Below are positions 16,984 to 26,667 of a stretch of DNA of 52,229 bases, one piece after another. A model generated the notes under the pieces. It was not told where the DNA came from. It was given only the letters and a program-made list of their open reading frames with translations, and made no database searches. Source of the DNA: Desulfobacteraceae bacterium (GTDB lineage Bacteria; Desulfobacterota; Desulfobacteria; Desulfobacterales; Desulfobacteraceae); the NCBI GenBank assembly GCA_016743945.1, contig JADGFI010000041.1, forward strand, positions 890 to 53,118, given 5' to 3'. Made by a program: the position numbers and the translations under genes. Every line of letters begins with the position of its first letter. Position 1 is the stretch's first letter.

Positions 16984-17691
16984 TTAATTAATATACATCA
17001 GATATCGAAAGGAAAGCCAGAAATGGCAGGTACTCCCCAAAATGACAAACAGATGCCATATTTCATGGAAGCCCACTATTCCGGGAAAGGGGTCGGGTTT
17101 TTTAAGGGCATATACCAGGGCTCCGACGCTGTAAAAAACCCCGCCCATGAGCAGCCAGACAAGACAAATGGGTTCAACGGTTTTCATCAAGGGATAGATG
17201 ACCACCACGCACAGCCACCCCATCATCAAATAAATCCAGGTGGAAACCCACCGGGGTGCCTTTATGTAAAAAATTTTAATAAAAATCCCAATAACCGCAA
17301 TGGACCAGACCGTGGCAAAAAGACTCCATCCCCAGGGCCCCCGAAGGGGCACAAGACATAGGGGGGTATAAGATCCGGCAATGACCATGAAAATCATAAT
17401 ATGATCAATCTTACGAAAGGTCAAAAGGGCTTTTTCCGATATGCGCAGACCATGATAAAGAAAACTTGAGGTATACATAAGAATTAATGTGATACCAAAA
17501 ATAGAAAAAGAGACCACATGCCAAATATCAGATCTGCCAGCGGCAAAAACAACCAGAAGGATCAGCCCGATGGCAGACCCCACGGCACCTGCCATGTGAG
17601 AAATGGTGTTTACCGGCTCCCTGAAAAATTTTATAGAACCACTCATGGGGGCTATAATACTCAGACACCCCCTGGGTTCAAGCAAACCCAT
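16984..17691 (-). CDS. Hemolysin III / PAQR-family membrane protein, copy 1
   Basis: The protein (235 residues from ATG 17691, or 220 from ATG 17646 at MSGSIKFF) has seven predicted spans and PAQR signatures: EPVNTISHMAGAV, SSFLYHG, FRKIDHIMIFMVIAGSYTPL and GFHEIWHLFVI. The three conserved His plus Asp/Ser form the metal site of this family, thought to be ceramidase-like or to act in membrane lipid homeostasis; the old name hemolysin is historical. Neither start has a clear ribosome site; I prefer 17646 by homology. A paralogue lies at 48372-49028. Confidence 0.88.
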   Translation of the reverse strand: MGLLEPRGCLSIIAPMSGSIKFFREPVNTISHMAGAVGSAIGLILLVVFAAGRSDIWHVVSFSIFGITLILMYTSSFLYHGLRISEKALLTFRKIDHIMIFMVIAGSYTPLCLVPLRGPWGWSLFATVWSIAVIGIFIKIFYIKAPRWVSTWIYLMMGWLCVVVIYPLMKTVEPICLVWLLMGGVFYSVGALVYALKKPDPFPGIVGFHEIWHLFVILGSTCHFWLSFRYLMYIN

Positions 17692-18084
17692 GGAATTTTA
17701 CATTTTTTTTACCAATTTTAAGACCATAACGGGCCTATTGTTTATTATTCACCAAAACAATTATATCCCATCACTCATCGTTAAAACCGCAATCGCTTTT
17801 GTGGGAGAACCATTTACCCCCAGGGAAAAACATTCCGTCCCCTGGTGGCTGAAAAGACAGGGGATGAGGGAGGGGGCGTCAATTTCATGACATCCCAGGT
17901 CAAACCCACCCCTTTTTTCCCCAGCAATACTTCACCGTCCATGGAATTGGGATGGCCCTATTCCCAAAGAAGTCTGTCCATAAAACCGACTATTTTCCAT
18001 GTATTTTCAGGACAACATAATCGCCAGGAATAATTTTTGCATACTTTTCACAGGTTAAGATTAAATACAAGGGAACAAAAAAAT
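17692..18084. other. Intergenic stretch without an identified gene
   Basis: About 390 bases between the divergent PAQR and macrodomain genes. No confident gene, RNA or terminator is visible. One minus-strand frame (about 18015 to 17820) reads protein-like for some 65 codons but is interrupted by a stop and cannot be assigned. Confidence 0.4.
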
Positions 18085-18549
18085 ATGAAAATTTTAAAAG
18101 GAGATCTGATTCAACTGGCCCTGTCAGGGGAGTTTGATGTTATCATCCACGGGTGCAATTGTTTTTGCAGCATGGGTGCGGGCATTGCACAACAGATCAG
18201 GAAGACCTTTCCCCTTGCATTTCAGGCAGATCTTGAAACCGGGTCAGGGGATAAAAACAAATTGGGAACCTACTCAAGGGCAACCATTAAAATCAAGGAC
18301 GCCCCCCTGACAATTATAAACGGATATACCCAATACCGGTATTCAGGGCCCCATGTGCTGGCAGATTATGATGCCATTGCCGCCCTGTTTTCCAGGGTTA
18401 AAACAAATTTTTCAGGAAAAAAAATCGCTTATCCACGTATAGGTGCCGGGCTTGCTGGTGGAGACTGGAAAAAAATAAGCGAGATTATTGTTCACCAACT
18501 TGCAGGAGAAGATCACACATTGGTTGAATATTTGAGTTTGCAAAAATAG
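18085..18549 (+). CDS. Macrodomain protein (ADP-ribose-binding/hydrolysing)
   Basis: The 154-residue protein is a single macrodomain: MKILKGDLIQLALSGEFDVIIHGCNCFCSMGAGIAQQI carries the ADP-ribose pocket (HGCN and the GAGIA loop), INGYTQYRYSG the middle strand, and YPRIGAGLAGGDW the phosphate loop. It resembles Poa1p-like ADP-ribose 1''-phosphate phosphatases found in bacteria. I start it at ATG 18085; a longer frame from 18037 adds 16 poorly conserved residues. The ribosome site (GGGAA) is weak. Substrate is not determinable from sequence. Confidence 0.85.
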   Translation: MKILKGDLIQLALSGEFDVIIHGCNCFCSMGAGIAQQIRKTFPLAFQADLETGSGDKNKLGTYSRATIKIKDAPLTIINGYTQYRYSGPHVLADYDAIAALFSRVKTNFSGKKIAYPRIGAGLAGGDWKKISEIIVHQLAGEDHTLVEYLSLQK

Positions 18550-18610
18550 TGTTTTTGGCATAAAATCACACTTTAAAAAAATAACTTCATTACCAGGTAG
18601 GCAAACTATT

Positions 18611-19648
18611 ATGATCAAAGTCGGCATTGCAGGGGCATCGGGCTATACAGGAGTAGAACTTGTCAAATTGATTTCCAACCATCCCCAGGCCCGGTTGGAA
18701 GCAATTACGTCCAGCAGCTACAAAGGAAAACCTTTAACAGATATTTTCCCCTCCATGCGGGGCTTTGAATCCCTCATTTGTGAAGATCTTGATGCACAAG
18801 CACTCGCAAACCGGGTGGACATCATGTTTCTTGCCCTGCCCCATAAGGTTTCCATGGCCTATGCGGCTCCCCTGATCGAACAGGGGATTAAGGTGATTGA
18901 CCTATCGGCCGACTTCAGATTCAGCAACCCGAAAGCCTATGAAAAGGCCTATCAGACACATACGGCCAAGAATCTTCTGGCCCAAAGTGTTTATGGACTG
19001 TCTGAAATCTACCGGGACCAAATTAAGACAGCCAGAATCATTGGAAACCCCGGATGCTATCCCACCACGATTCTTCTGGCCCTGCTCCCCCTGATCAGGG
19101 AAAAACTCATACAGACTCAAGGCATTATCTCCGATTCTAAATCCGGTGTCAGCGGAGCCGGCAGGTCCCTTTCTTTGACAGCCCACTATTGTGAAGCAAA
19201 TGAATCCTTTGCCCCTTACAAGATAGGGAACCATCGGCATACCCCGGAAATAGAGGAAATTTTAAGTATCCATGCCGAAAAAGAGATCAAGATTACCTTT
19301 GTGCCACACCTTGTACCGGTTACAAGGGGAATGGTTTCAACAATTTATGGGCAGGCCACCCCATCTGTATGCCTTAAAGATATTCGCCGGGCATACCGAA
19401 AATGGTATACAGAAGAACCTTTTGTCCGGCTGCTGCCCGAGGGATGTTTTCCTGCCATGTCCCATGTCAGGGGAACCAATTGCTGTGATATTGGATGTCA
19501 TTTTGACGAAGACACAGGTAGGATTATCCTTGTCTCTGCCATTGATAACCTTTTAAAAGGTGCAGCAGGGCAAGCAGTTCAAAATATGAACATTATGTTT
19601 GGGCTGGCTGATGAAATTGGTTTGGATTATGTCCAGACCCCTTTGTGA
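18611..19648 (+). CDS. argC: N-acetyl-gamma-glutamyl-phosphate reductase
   Basis: The 345-residue enzyme makes N-acetylglutamate semialdehyde in arginine synthesis. It has the NADP-binding start IKVGIAGASGYTGVELVKLI, the catalytic Cys in GNPGCYPTT, DSKSGVSGAGR, and NHRHTPEIEE before the C-terminal FVPHLVPVTRGM. Length is normal. AGGTAGG precedes ATG 18611. No other arg gene is in the window. Confidence 0.97.
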   Translation: MIKVGIAGASGYTGVELVKLISNHPQARLEAITSSSYKGKPLTDIFPSMRGFESLICEDLDAQALANRVDIMFLALPHKVSMAYAAPLIEQGIKVIDLSADFRFSNPKAYEKAYQTHTAKNLLAQSVYGLSEIYRDQIKTARIIGNPGCYPTTILLALLPLIREKLIQTQGIISDSKSGVSGAGRSLSLTAHYCEANESFAPYKIGNHRHTPEIEEILSIHAEKEIKITFVPHLVPVTRGMVSTIYGQATPSVCLKDIRRAYRKWYTEEPFVRLLPEGCFPAMSHVRGTNCCDIGCHFDEDTGRIILVSAIDNLLKGAAGQAVQNMNIMFGLADEIGLDYVQTPL

Positions 19649-19714
19649 ACAATTTAAAATCATTCACACACATTGTGCTTGACAACCATTAATTATCTAA
19701 ATAAGAAAGTAATA

Positions 19715-20641
19715 ATGAAAAAAAGAATAAAAATTTGGTTTCATTCCGGTTCAAATTCCGACATCAAGGAATTCTCAATTCACAGGTTAGGCTTACTTTT
19801 TTTCATCCTTATTGTCATGGGGACCGGGGCAAGTCTGTCCTATCTGGGATATGACTATTATCGTTTAAAAACCATATCGGTTAAGAACAACGCCCTGACA
19901 CAGACCATTGGTTCCTACCGCAATGACATCCAAAACCAGAGGGAACAAATTCAGGCCTTTGCTAAAAATATTGAAGTTCTAAAGAAGCAAGTAGACAATC
20001 TTTCAAAACTGGAAGGCAAGGTCCGGCTGATTGCCGACATTAAAAAATCAGGTGGATCCTCGGGCTTCATTGGCATTGGCGGAATTCCGGAAAATGATCT
20101 TGATGAAGACATCCCCTTGGAATCCAGACACAACAACCTGATCCGGGAAATGCATCAACAGGTAAACCAGACCACTTTGGCCGCTGGACAACAGGTCCTT
20201 AATTTTGAAGATCTCATCAAACACCTTGAGAAAAAAAAGAATCTTCTGGCATCAACCCCGTCTATCAGACCGGTTGACGGCTGGATCACCTCCAAATTCG
20301 GATACAGAAAATCGCCTTTCACAGGGAAAAGAACCTTTCATTCAGGTCTTGATATTTCAAATAAACTTGGGACAGACGTCATTACAACGGCAAACGGTAA
20401 GGTTTCCTATGCTGCCCCTAAAAGACATTTCGGTAACCTGGTTATTATCGACCATGGATATGGCAGGGTAACCAAATACGGACATCTGAAAAAGATTCTG
20501 GTCAAACCGGGTCAAAGAGTAAAAAGAGGGGAGGTTATCGCCCTTCTAGGCAACACCGGCAAAAGCACCGGCCCCCATGTCCACTACGAGGTTCGCATCA
20601 ATGGCGTTCCTGCCAACCCCCTAAAATATATCCTTAATTAG
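19715..20641 (+). CDS. M23-family (LytM) peptidoglycan peptidase, membrane anchored
   Basis: The 308-residue protein has a short cytoplasmic start, one membrane span (LGLLFFILIVMGTGASLSYL), a coiled coil (about 55-115), a glycine-rich linker, and a LytM domain. The zinc site is complete: FHSGLDIS (H and D) and GPHVHYEV (HxH), with HGYGRVTKYGHL between. Such enzymes cut peptide cross-links in peptidoglycan or activate amidases. I start it at ATG 19715 (MKKRIKIWFHSG); the frame can extend to GTG 19673. Confidence 0.9.
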   Translation: MKKRIKIWFHSGSNSDIKEFSIHRLGLLFFILIVMGTGASLSYLGYDYYRLKTISVKNNALTQTIGSYRNDIQNQREQIQAFAKNIEVLKKQVDNLSKLEGKVRLIADIKKSGGSSGFIGIGGIPENDLDEDIPLESRHNNLIREMHQQVNQTTLAAGQQVLNFEDLIKHLEKKKNLLASTPSIRPVDGWITSKFGYRKSPFTGKRTFHSGLDISNKLGTDVITTANGKVSYAAPKRHFGNLVIIDHGYGRVTKYGHLKKILVKPGQRVKRGEVIALLGNTGKSTGPHVHYEVRINGVPANPLKYILN

Positions 20642-20800
20642 TCCCAGCCCCAGGATTTGCTAAAAATTCTCCCATCAAACGAACCAATTTATTTATTTTT
20701 TTTGTTTTATTTTTTATATTAATGATTATATGTTTTACAAAGAAAATTTAAATGGAAACACACTTAAACCTACATAACTTTAAGAACAGGTAAAATTTAA

Positions 20801-23323
20801 ATGGTACTAAAATTTTTCACAAAAGTCTTTGGATCCAGCAATGACCGGTTATTAAAAACGCTTCAGCCCATTTTAGATAAGATCAACGCCCTTGAACCCC
20901 AGATGCAGTCCCTGTCCGATGAACAGGTGACAAAAAAAACCCAGGAATTCAAGAATCGGTTTGAACAAGGTGAAACTTTGGATGACATTTTGCCCGAAGC
21001 CTTTGCCCTGGTAAGGGAAGCCTCTATCAGAGTCCTTGGCATGCGCCATTTTGATGTGCAGCTCATTGGCGGAATTGCCCTCCACCAAGGCACCATTGCT
21101 GAGATGAAAACAGGAGAGGGGAAAACCCTGATGTCCACCCTTCCGGCGTATTTAAATGCGATTTCCGGCAAAGGGGTTCACATTATTACGGTCAATGACT
21201 ATCTGGCCCGGCGGGATGCCGACTGGATGGCCAAAATTTATAATTTCCTCGGATTAAGCGTCGGGGTGGTTGTCCATGATCTGGACGACCAGGCGAGAAA
21301 AGAGGCCTATGACGCGGACATCACCTATGGCACCAATAATGAGTTCGGATTTGATTATCTGAGGGATAACATGAAATTTGAAAGGGAAAATCTTGCCCAG
21401 GGCGCCCTCAACTTTGCCATTGTGGATGAGGTGGACTCCATTCTCATTGATGAGGCAAGGACGCCTTTGATCATTTCAGGCCCGGCTGAAAAATCCACCC
21501 ATTTTTATACCCAGGTCAATACCATTATCCCGGCCTTTAAAAAAGATATCGACTATACTTTGGACGAAGAATCCAAAAGTGTCTCGCTTACAGAAGAAGG
21601 GATTGCCAAGGGAGAAGAGCTGTTGTCGGTTGATAATTTATATGATCCCGCCAACATTGAAATGCTCCACCATGTCAATCAGGCCCTGAAAGCTCACACC
21701 CTGTTCAAGCGGGACACCGATTATATTGTAAAAAATGATCAGGTGGTGATTGTTGATGAATTTACCGGGCGGCTCATGACGGGAAGGCGTTACTCTGAAG
21801 GCTTGCACCAGGCACTTGAGGCAAAGGAAAACGTTAAAATTGAGAATGAAAACCAGACCCTTGCCTCCATTACCTTTCAAAATTTTTTCAGGATGTATGA
21901 CAAACTGTCAGGAATGACGGGTACCGCAGAGACAGAAGCCCCTGAGTTCAAAAAAATATATGATCTGAATGTTCTGGTAATTCCCACCCATCAACCCATG
22001 ATCCGCAAGGATTTTCCCGACCTGATTTACAAGACTCAGAAAGAAAAATATGATGCCTCCATCCAGGAGATTATACAACTTCACAAAAAAGGGCAGCCCG
22101 TACTTGTGGGAACCATTTCCATTGATGTCTCCGAAGACCTGAGTAAAAAACTCAAGAAACGAGGGGTTCCCCACACGGTATTGAATGCCAAGCACCATAA
22201 GGAAGAGGCAGAAATAATCGCCAATGCCGGACAAAAAGGGGCTGTGACCATTTCCACCAACATGGCGGGTCGCGGCACCGACATCAAACTGGGAGATGGG
22301 GTCACACAACTGGGAGGGCTGCATATTTTAGGTACCTCCCGCCATGAATCCAGACGGATTGACAACCAGCTTCGGGGTCGTTCCGGAAGGCAGGGAGATC
22401 CGGGCAGTTCAAGCTTCTATCTGTCCCTGGAAGATGATTTACTCAGGATATTCGGTGGGGATAGAATCCATTCCGTCATGGACCGCCTTGGCATTGAAGA
22501 GGGAGAACATATTGAACACTCCTTTATTTCCAAGGCCATTGAAAATGCCCAGGCAAAGGTGGAAGGCCACAATTTTGAAATCAGAAAGCATTTGCTTGAA
22601 TATGATGATGTCATGAACCAGCAAAGGGAAGTCATTTACCGACAGCGGCGCCAGGCATTACAGGAAGACAATTTAAAACCTGTCATCCTGGAAATGATCG
22701 AGGACAAGGCCTATGAACTGGTCGCTAAATTTTCCGATGAAAAAAACCCCATCAAGGACTGGGACATGGAAGGCCTTGAATCAGGGGCAAAAAAGTTACT
22801 TGGTTTCCCCGTTGATTTAACACTTTCGGTAAAAGAAAACAAAGCCCAGGACCAGGTGTCTGACGTTATTTTTAAATTGGCCGAAGAACATTACCTTGAA
22901 AAAGAAAATCTCATCGGAGAAGAGCAGATGCGGCAACTGGAACGGTTTATTGTCCTTCAAACCGTTGACACCCGGTGGAAAGAACATTTATTGTCCATGG
23001 ATCATCTAAAAGAAGGCATCGGCCTTCGGGGATATGCCCAGCAGGATCCCTTGCGGATCTATAAAAAAGAAGGGTTTGACATGTTCCATGGCCTCATGGA
23101 AATGATCAAGGAAGAGGTGGTGGATATCTTGTTTAAAATTCAGATAACCGGTGCTCCCCGGGTAGATGAAATAAAAAAAAAGGAACAACAGAACCTGACC
23201 TTTTCCCACGCCGATGAACCCTCCGTGAAAAAACCCGTGAAGCGAAGCCAGGATAAAGTCCATAGAAACGATCTTTGCCCCTGCGGCAGCGGCAAAAAAT
23301 ATAAAAAATGCTGTATGTCCTAG
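20801..23323 (+). CDS. secA: Protein translocase ATPase SecA
   Basis: The 840-residue motor drives preproteins through SecYEG. Visible parts are Walker A MKTGEGKTLMS (about residue 105), DEAD-type IVDEVDSILIDEARTPLIISG, the preprotein cross-linking domain, motifs GTISIDVSEDLS, STNMAGRGTDIKLG and RGRSGRQGDPG, and a C-terminal zinc-binding SEC-C motif (NDLCPCGSGKKYKKCC) that contacts SecB and phospholipid. Length is normal. The 160 bases before it are AT-rich with no clear promoter. clpS follows after nine bases. Confidence 0.98.
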   Translation: MVLKFFTKVFGSSNDRLLKTLQPILDKINALEPQMQSLSDEQVTKKTQEFKNRFEQGETLDDILPEAFALVREASIRVLGMRHFDVQLIGGIALHQGTIAEMKTGEGKTLMSTLPAYLNAISGKGVHIITVNDYLARRDADWMAKIYNFLGLSVGVVVHDLDDQARKEAYDADITYGTNNEFGFDYLRDNMKFERENLAQGALNFAIVDEVDSILIDEARTPLIISGPAEKSTHFYTQVNTIIPAFKKDIDYTLDEESKSVSLTEEGIAKGEELLSVDNLYDPANIEMLHHVNQALKAHTLFKRDTDYIVKNDQVVIVDEFTGRLMTGRRYSEGLHQALEAKENVKIENENQTLASITFQNFFRMYDKLSGMTGTAETEAPEFKKIYDLNVLVIPTHQPMIRKDFPDLIYKTQKEKYDASIQEIIQLHKKGQPVLVGTISIDVSEDLSKKLKKRGVPHTVLNAKHHKEEAEIIANAGQKGAVTISTNMAGRGTDIKLGDGVTQLGGLHILGTSRHESRRIDNQLRGRSGRQGDPGSSSFYLSLEDDLLRIFGGDRIHSVMDRLGIEEGEHIEHSFISKAIENAQAKVEGHNFEIRKHLLEYDDVMNQQREVIYRQRRQALQEDNLKPVILEMIEDKAYELVAKFSDEKNPIKDWDMEGLESGAKKLLGFPVDLTLSVKENKAQDQVSDVIFKLAEEHYLEKENLIGEEQMRQLERFIVLQTVDTRWKEHLLSMDHLKEGIGLRGYAQQDPLRIYKKEGFDMFHGLMEMIKEEVVDILFKIQITGAPRVDEIKKKEQQNLTFSHADEPSVKKPVKRSQDKVHRNDLCPCGSGKKYKKCCMS

Positions 23324-23332
23324 GAGAAAAAC

Positions 23333-23641
23333 ATGACATCCACCGATTCAACAACAAAAACAGGGATCTCATCAAAATCCAAGGAAGGTCATCCGCCCAT
23401 GTATAAAGTCCTTCTGCACAATGACAATTATACAACCATGGAATTTGTAGTGGAAATTCTTCTAACCGTTTTTGGAAAATCACTTGAAAAAGCAAACCAA
23501 ATAATGCTTAATGTACATAATAAGGGAAGAGAAGTGTGTGGGATTTATCCTTTGCAAATTGCAGAGACAAAAATGGAAACCGTACACAACCTGGCAAGCA
23601 ACAAGGGATTTCCCTTAAAAAGCACAATGGAAAAGGAGTAG
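23333..23641 (+). CDS. clpS: ClpS, N-degron adaptor for ClpA
   Basis: The 102-residue adaptor has YKVLLHNDNYTTMEFVVEIL (binding-pocket Asn-Asp, plus Met), the helix FGKSLEKANQIMLNVHNKG and the closing ICGIYPL-like strand (VCGIYPLQIAETKM). It recognises N-terminal Leu/Phe/Trp/Tyr and hands substrates to ClpA. AGGAG lies upstream of ATG 23333. Only four bases separate it from clpA. Confidence 0.96.
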   Translation: MTSTDSTTKTGISSKSKEGHPPMYKVLLHNDNYTTMEFVVEILLTVFGKSLEKANQIMLNVHNKGREVCGIYPLQIAETKMETVHNLASNKGFPLKSTMEKE

Positions 23642-23645
23642 CATC

Positions 23646-25901
23646 ATGATCAGCAAAGAACTCAGTACAGCCCTCGGTTTTGCCGTACGGGAAGCAAAAA
23701 AAAGAAGGCATGAATATGTATGTGTAGAACACGTTCTTTACGCCATCCTTAACCATGAAACCGGTTTGGAAACCATTGAGAAATGCGGGGGAAGCCCAAA
23801 TCAAATAAAAGATGAGCTGGAAAAATTCTTTGATGAAAAACTCACCAAAATAGAAACCAAGGATGAATACGTTCTCCAGCAGACCATAGGGTTCCAGCGA
23901 ATGATACAACGGGCCATCAACCATGCCCGCTCCGCTGAAAAAAGTGAGGTGAACCTCGGGGATATTCTTGCTTCCATCTTCCAGGAAAAAGACTCACATG
24001 CTGCCTTCTACCTGGAATCCGAAGGGATCACCCGACTGGACGTGCTCAAATACATTTCCCATTCAAGCGAACCTGATAAAAAGGCCAAGAGCGGCCAGGA
24101 CCTTTCCCAAAGAATGTTTCCCCAGGCAGATCCCAAGCCCAAGCGCCAGAAGAAAAAAGATCCCCTTGAAGCCTTTACCACCAACCTGTTGCAAAAGGCC
24201 ATGGACAATAAAATCGACCCCCTCATCGGCCGTGAAAATGAAATGGATCGGGTCATGCAGGTGCTCTGCCGCAGGAGAAAAAACAATCCCATCCTTGTGG
24301 GGGACCCGGGCGTGGGCAAAACAGCCATTGCCGAAGGACTTGCCTTAAAAATCCATGCCAATCAGGTGCCGGATCTATTGGAAGACTGTGAACTGTTTTC
24401 TCTGGACATGGGCACCCTTCTTGCCGGGACCAAATACAGAGGCGATTTTGAACAACGGCTCAAGGACGTGATCAATGCCCTGGAAAAGAAAAAAAATGCC
24501 CTGCTCATCATTGATGAAATTCACACGGTTATAGGCGCCGGGGCTACCACCAGCGGTTCAATGGATGCCTCCAATATTCTCAAACCTGCTCTTTCCTCCG
24601 GGGACATCAAGTGCATCGGTACCACTACCTATGAAGAATATAAAAACCATTTTGAAAAAGACAGGGCCTTTTCAAGGCGATTTGAAAAAATTGAGGTGGC
24701 CGAACCCAGTGTGAAGGAGACCTGCGAGATTTTAAAGGGACTTCGTCCCTATTATGAAGAACACCATGGTCTAAAGTATTCGGATCAAACCATAGAAGCG
24801 TCTGCCTATCTGTCTGACAAATATATCAATGACCGGCTGCTGCCGGACAAAGCCATTGATGTGATGGATGAGACCGGTGCTTATCTGCGCCTTAAGGGAG
24901 CTGGCAAACGAAAGAACGTCAGCACCAAAGATATTGAAACCATTGTGGCAAAAATTGCAAAGGTACCGGTCACCAGCGTGACCTCAACGGACAGGACCAA
25001 TCTCGAATCCCTGCCGGCGAGACTTTTCAAGGTTATCTACGGCCAGGATGATGCCATAACGACACTGACAACCGCCATAAAACGCTCCCGGGCAGGTCTT
25101 GGGGCGCCGGACCGGCCCATTGGTTCTTTTTTGTTCATGGGACCTACTGGTGTGGGAAAAACAGAAGTGGCCAAACAGCTGGCAGTCAATATGGGGATTG
25201 AGTTTTTAAGATTTGACATGAGCGAATACATGGAAAAGCATGCGGTGTCAAGGCTCATCGGTGCACCTCCCGGCTATGTTGGCTTTGAACAGGGCGGTAT
25301 TTTAACCGATAGTATTCGAAAACATCCCCACTCAATCCTGCTGCTGGATGAAATTGAAAAAGCCCATATGGATCTGTATAATATCCTGCTCCAGGTCATG
25401 GATTATGCGACGCTTACCGATAACAACGGCAAGTCAGCGGATTTTCGAAACGTTATTCTTATCATGACCTCAAACGCCGGTGCCAGGGAAATGGATGCCA
25501 ACAATATCGGATTTGGTTCCCAGAGAGCCCAAACCGATGCCAAAGGATTAAAGGCCGTTGAAAAAACCTTTAGCCCGGAATTTAGAAATCGCCTGGACAA
25601 TATTGTTCAGTTCAATCATTTGTCTAAAAAAGTCATGGAACTGATCGTGGACAAAAACATGGGGGAACTGAAAACCATGCTGAAAGCAAAGGGAATTTCC
25701 TTAAGCTATTCAGCCAAGGCCAGAACCTATCTTGCTCTCAAAGGATATGATCCCAAATTTGGGGCCAGGCCCCTGGCACGGCTCATTCAAACCACCATAA
25801 AAGACAAGCTCACCGATGAAATTCTTTTTGGCAAACTTGAAAAAGGGGGAAAACTTTCCATCGGCCTGAAAAATGATGCGTTAACCTTTACGATAAAATA
25901 G
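23646..25901 (+). CDS. clpA: ClpA, AAA+ unfoldase of the ClpAP protease
   Basis: The 751-residue protein has a Clp_N domain (1-145), AAA1 with Walker A GDPGVGKTA (about 218) and Walker B LLIIDEIHTVIGAG, and AAA2 with GPTGVGKTE (about 498), ILLLDEIEKAH and the C-terminal D2-small domain. It lacks the long coiled-coil middle domain of ClpB, confirming ClpA. The start follows AAAGGAG. It unfolds ClpS-delivered and other substrates into ClpP, which is not in the window. Confidence 0.97.
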   Translation: MISKELSTALGFAVREAKKRRHEYVCVEHVLYAILNHETGLETIEKCGGSPNQIKDELEKFFDEKLTKIETKDEYVLQQTIGFQRMIQRAINHARSAEKSEVNLGDILASIFQEKDSHAAFYLESEGITRLDVLKYISHSSEPDKKAKSGQDLSQRMFPQADPKPKRQKKKDPLEAFTTNLLQKAMDNKIDPLIGRENEMDRVMQVLCRRRKNNPILVGDPGVGKTAIAEGLALKIHANQVPDLLEDCELFSLDMGTLLAGTKYRGDFEQRLKDVINALEKKKNALLIIDEIHTVIGAGATTSGSMDASNILKPALSSGDIKCIGTTTYEEYKNHFEKDRAFSRRFEKIEVAEPSVKETCEILKGLRPYYEEHHGLKYSDQTIEASAYLSDKYINDRLLPDKAIDVMDETGAYLRLKGAGKRKNVSTKDIETIVAKIAKVPVTSVTSTDRTNLESLPARLFKVIYGQDDAITTLTTAIKRSRAGLGAPDRPIGSFLFMGPTGVGKTEVAKQLAVNMGIEFLRFDMSEYMEKHAVSRLIGAPPGYVGFEQGGILTDSIRKHPHSILLLDEIEKAHMDLYNILLQVMDYATLTDNNGKSADFRNVILIMTSNAGAREMDANNIGFGSQRAQTDAKGLKAVEKTFSPEFRNRLDNIVQFNHLSKKVMELIVDKNMGELKTMLKAKGISLSYSAKARTYLALKGYDPKFGARPLARLIQTTIKDKLTDEILFGKLEKGGKLSIGLKNDALTFTIK

Positions 25902-25905
25902 CTAA

Positions 25906-26667
25906 ATGCCCCTTTTCAGGTTATCAGAAAGAATTGAATTCCCGCCTGCACGGCTTGCAAGATCCGACGGGCTTTTGTGCATTGGAGGAGATCTTTCTTT
26001 GGAAAGGCTGCTGCTTGCCTATCAAAATGGTATTTTTCCGTGGTTTTCAGAAAATGAGCCCCTGTTGTGGTGGTCTCCGGACCCCCGGCTGGTATTGTTT
26101 CCCAAAACCATTAAAATTTCTCGAAGCCTGAAAAAAAAAATCAACAGAGCCCCTTTTCGGGTCACAGTGGACAATGCCTTTGAGCAGACCATTGTCTCGT
26201 GTGCCCAACCAAGGCGGGACGGTCTTGACGGCACATGGCTCGTGGATGAAATGATAGATGCCTATATCCAACTCCACAAACACGGATATGCCCACTCCAT
26301 TGAAACCTGGCATGGGAATGCGTTGGTTGGCGGCCTATACGGGGTATGCCTTGGGGGATCTTTTTTTGGAGAATCCATGTTCAGCCGTGCGAGTGATGCC
26401 TCAAAAATTGCCCTGACAGCCCTTGCAAGCCTTTTAAATACCCGAGGATTTGATATGATTGACTGCCAGGTCACCACCCGCCATCTACTCAATATGGGGG
26501 CAGTTGAAGTTTCCAGGGAGAGTTTTCTTAACGCCTTAACCCCTTCCATTGCCAGACAAATAAACACTGACATTTGGGATCCATGCCGCCTTCTGGATCC
26601 GCTTCCCGTAAAAAAGAAAAAAGATGAAACCATCCTTTTCCCACAAAATTGCCCCCCAAACTATTGA
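25906..26667 (+). CDS. aat: Leucyl/phenylalanyl-tRNA-protein transferase
   Basis: The 253-residue enzyme adds Leu or Phe from aminoacyl-tRNA to proteins starting with Lys or Arg, creating N-degrons. Family motifs are FPWFSENEPLLWWSPDPRLVLFP, SIETWHGNALVGGLYGVCLGGSFFGESMFSR and FDMIDCQVTTRHLLNMGAVEV. It starts four bases after the clpA stop with no separate ribosome site, so coupling is likely. An agmatinase remnant overlaps its 3' end. Confidence 0.97.
   Translation: MPLFRLSERIEFPPARLARSDGLLCIGGDLSLERLLLAYQNGIFPWFSENEPLLWWSPDPRLVLFPKTIKISRSLKKKINRAPFRVTVDNAFEQTIVSCAQPRRDGLDGTWLVDEMIDAYIQLHKHGYAHSIETWHGNALVGGLYGVCLGGSFFGESMFSRASDASKIALTALASLLNTRGFDMIDCQVTTRHLLNMGAVEVSRESFLNALTPSIARQINTDIWDPCRLLDPLPVKKKKDETILFPQNCPPNY

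Noticed and set aside
17820..18015. Minus-strand frame reading about 65 protein-like codons
   Set aside because: It has an internal stop, no start with a ribosome site, and no recognisable motif.
20642..20800. Promoter for secA
   Set aside because: Very AT-rich, with many chance -10-like hexamers and no convincing -35 element.
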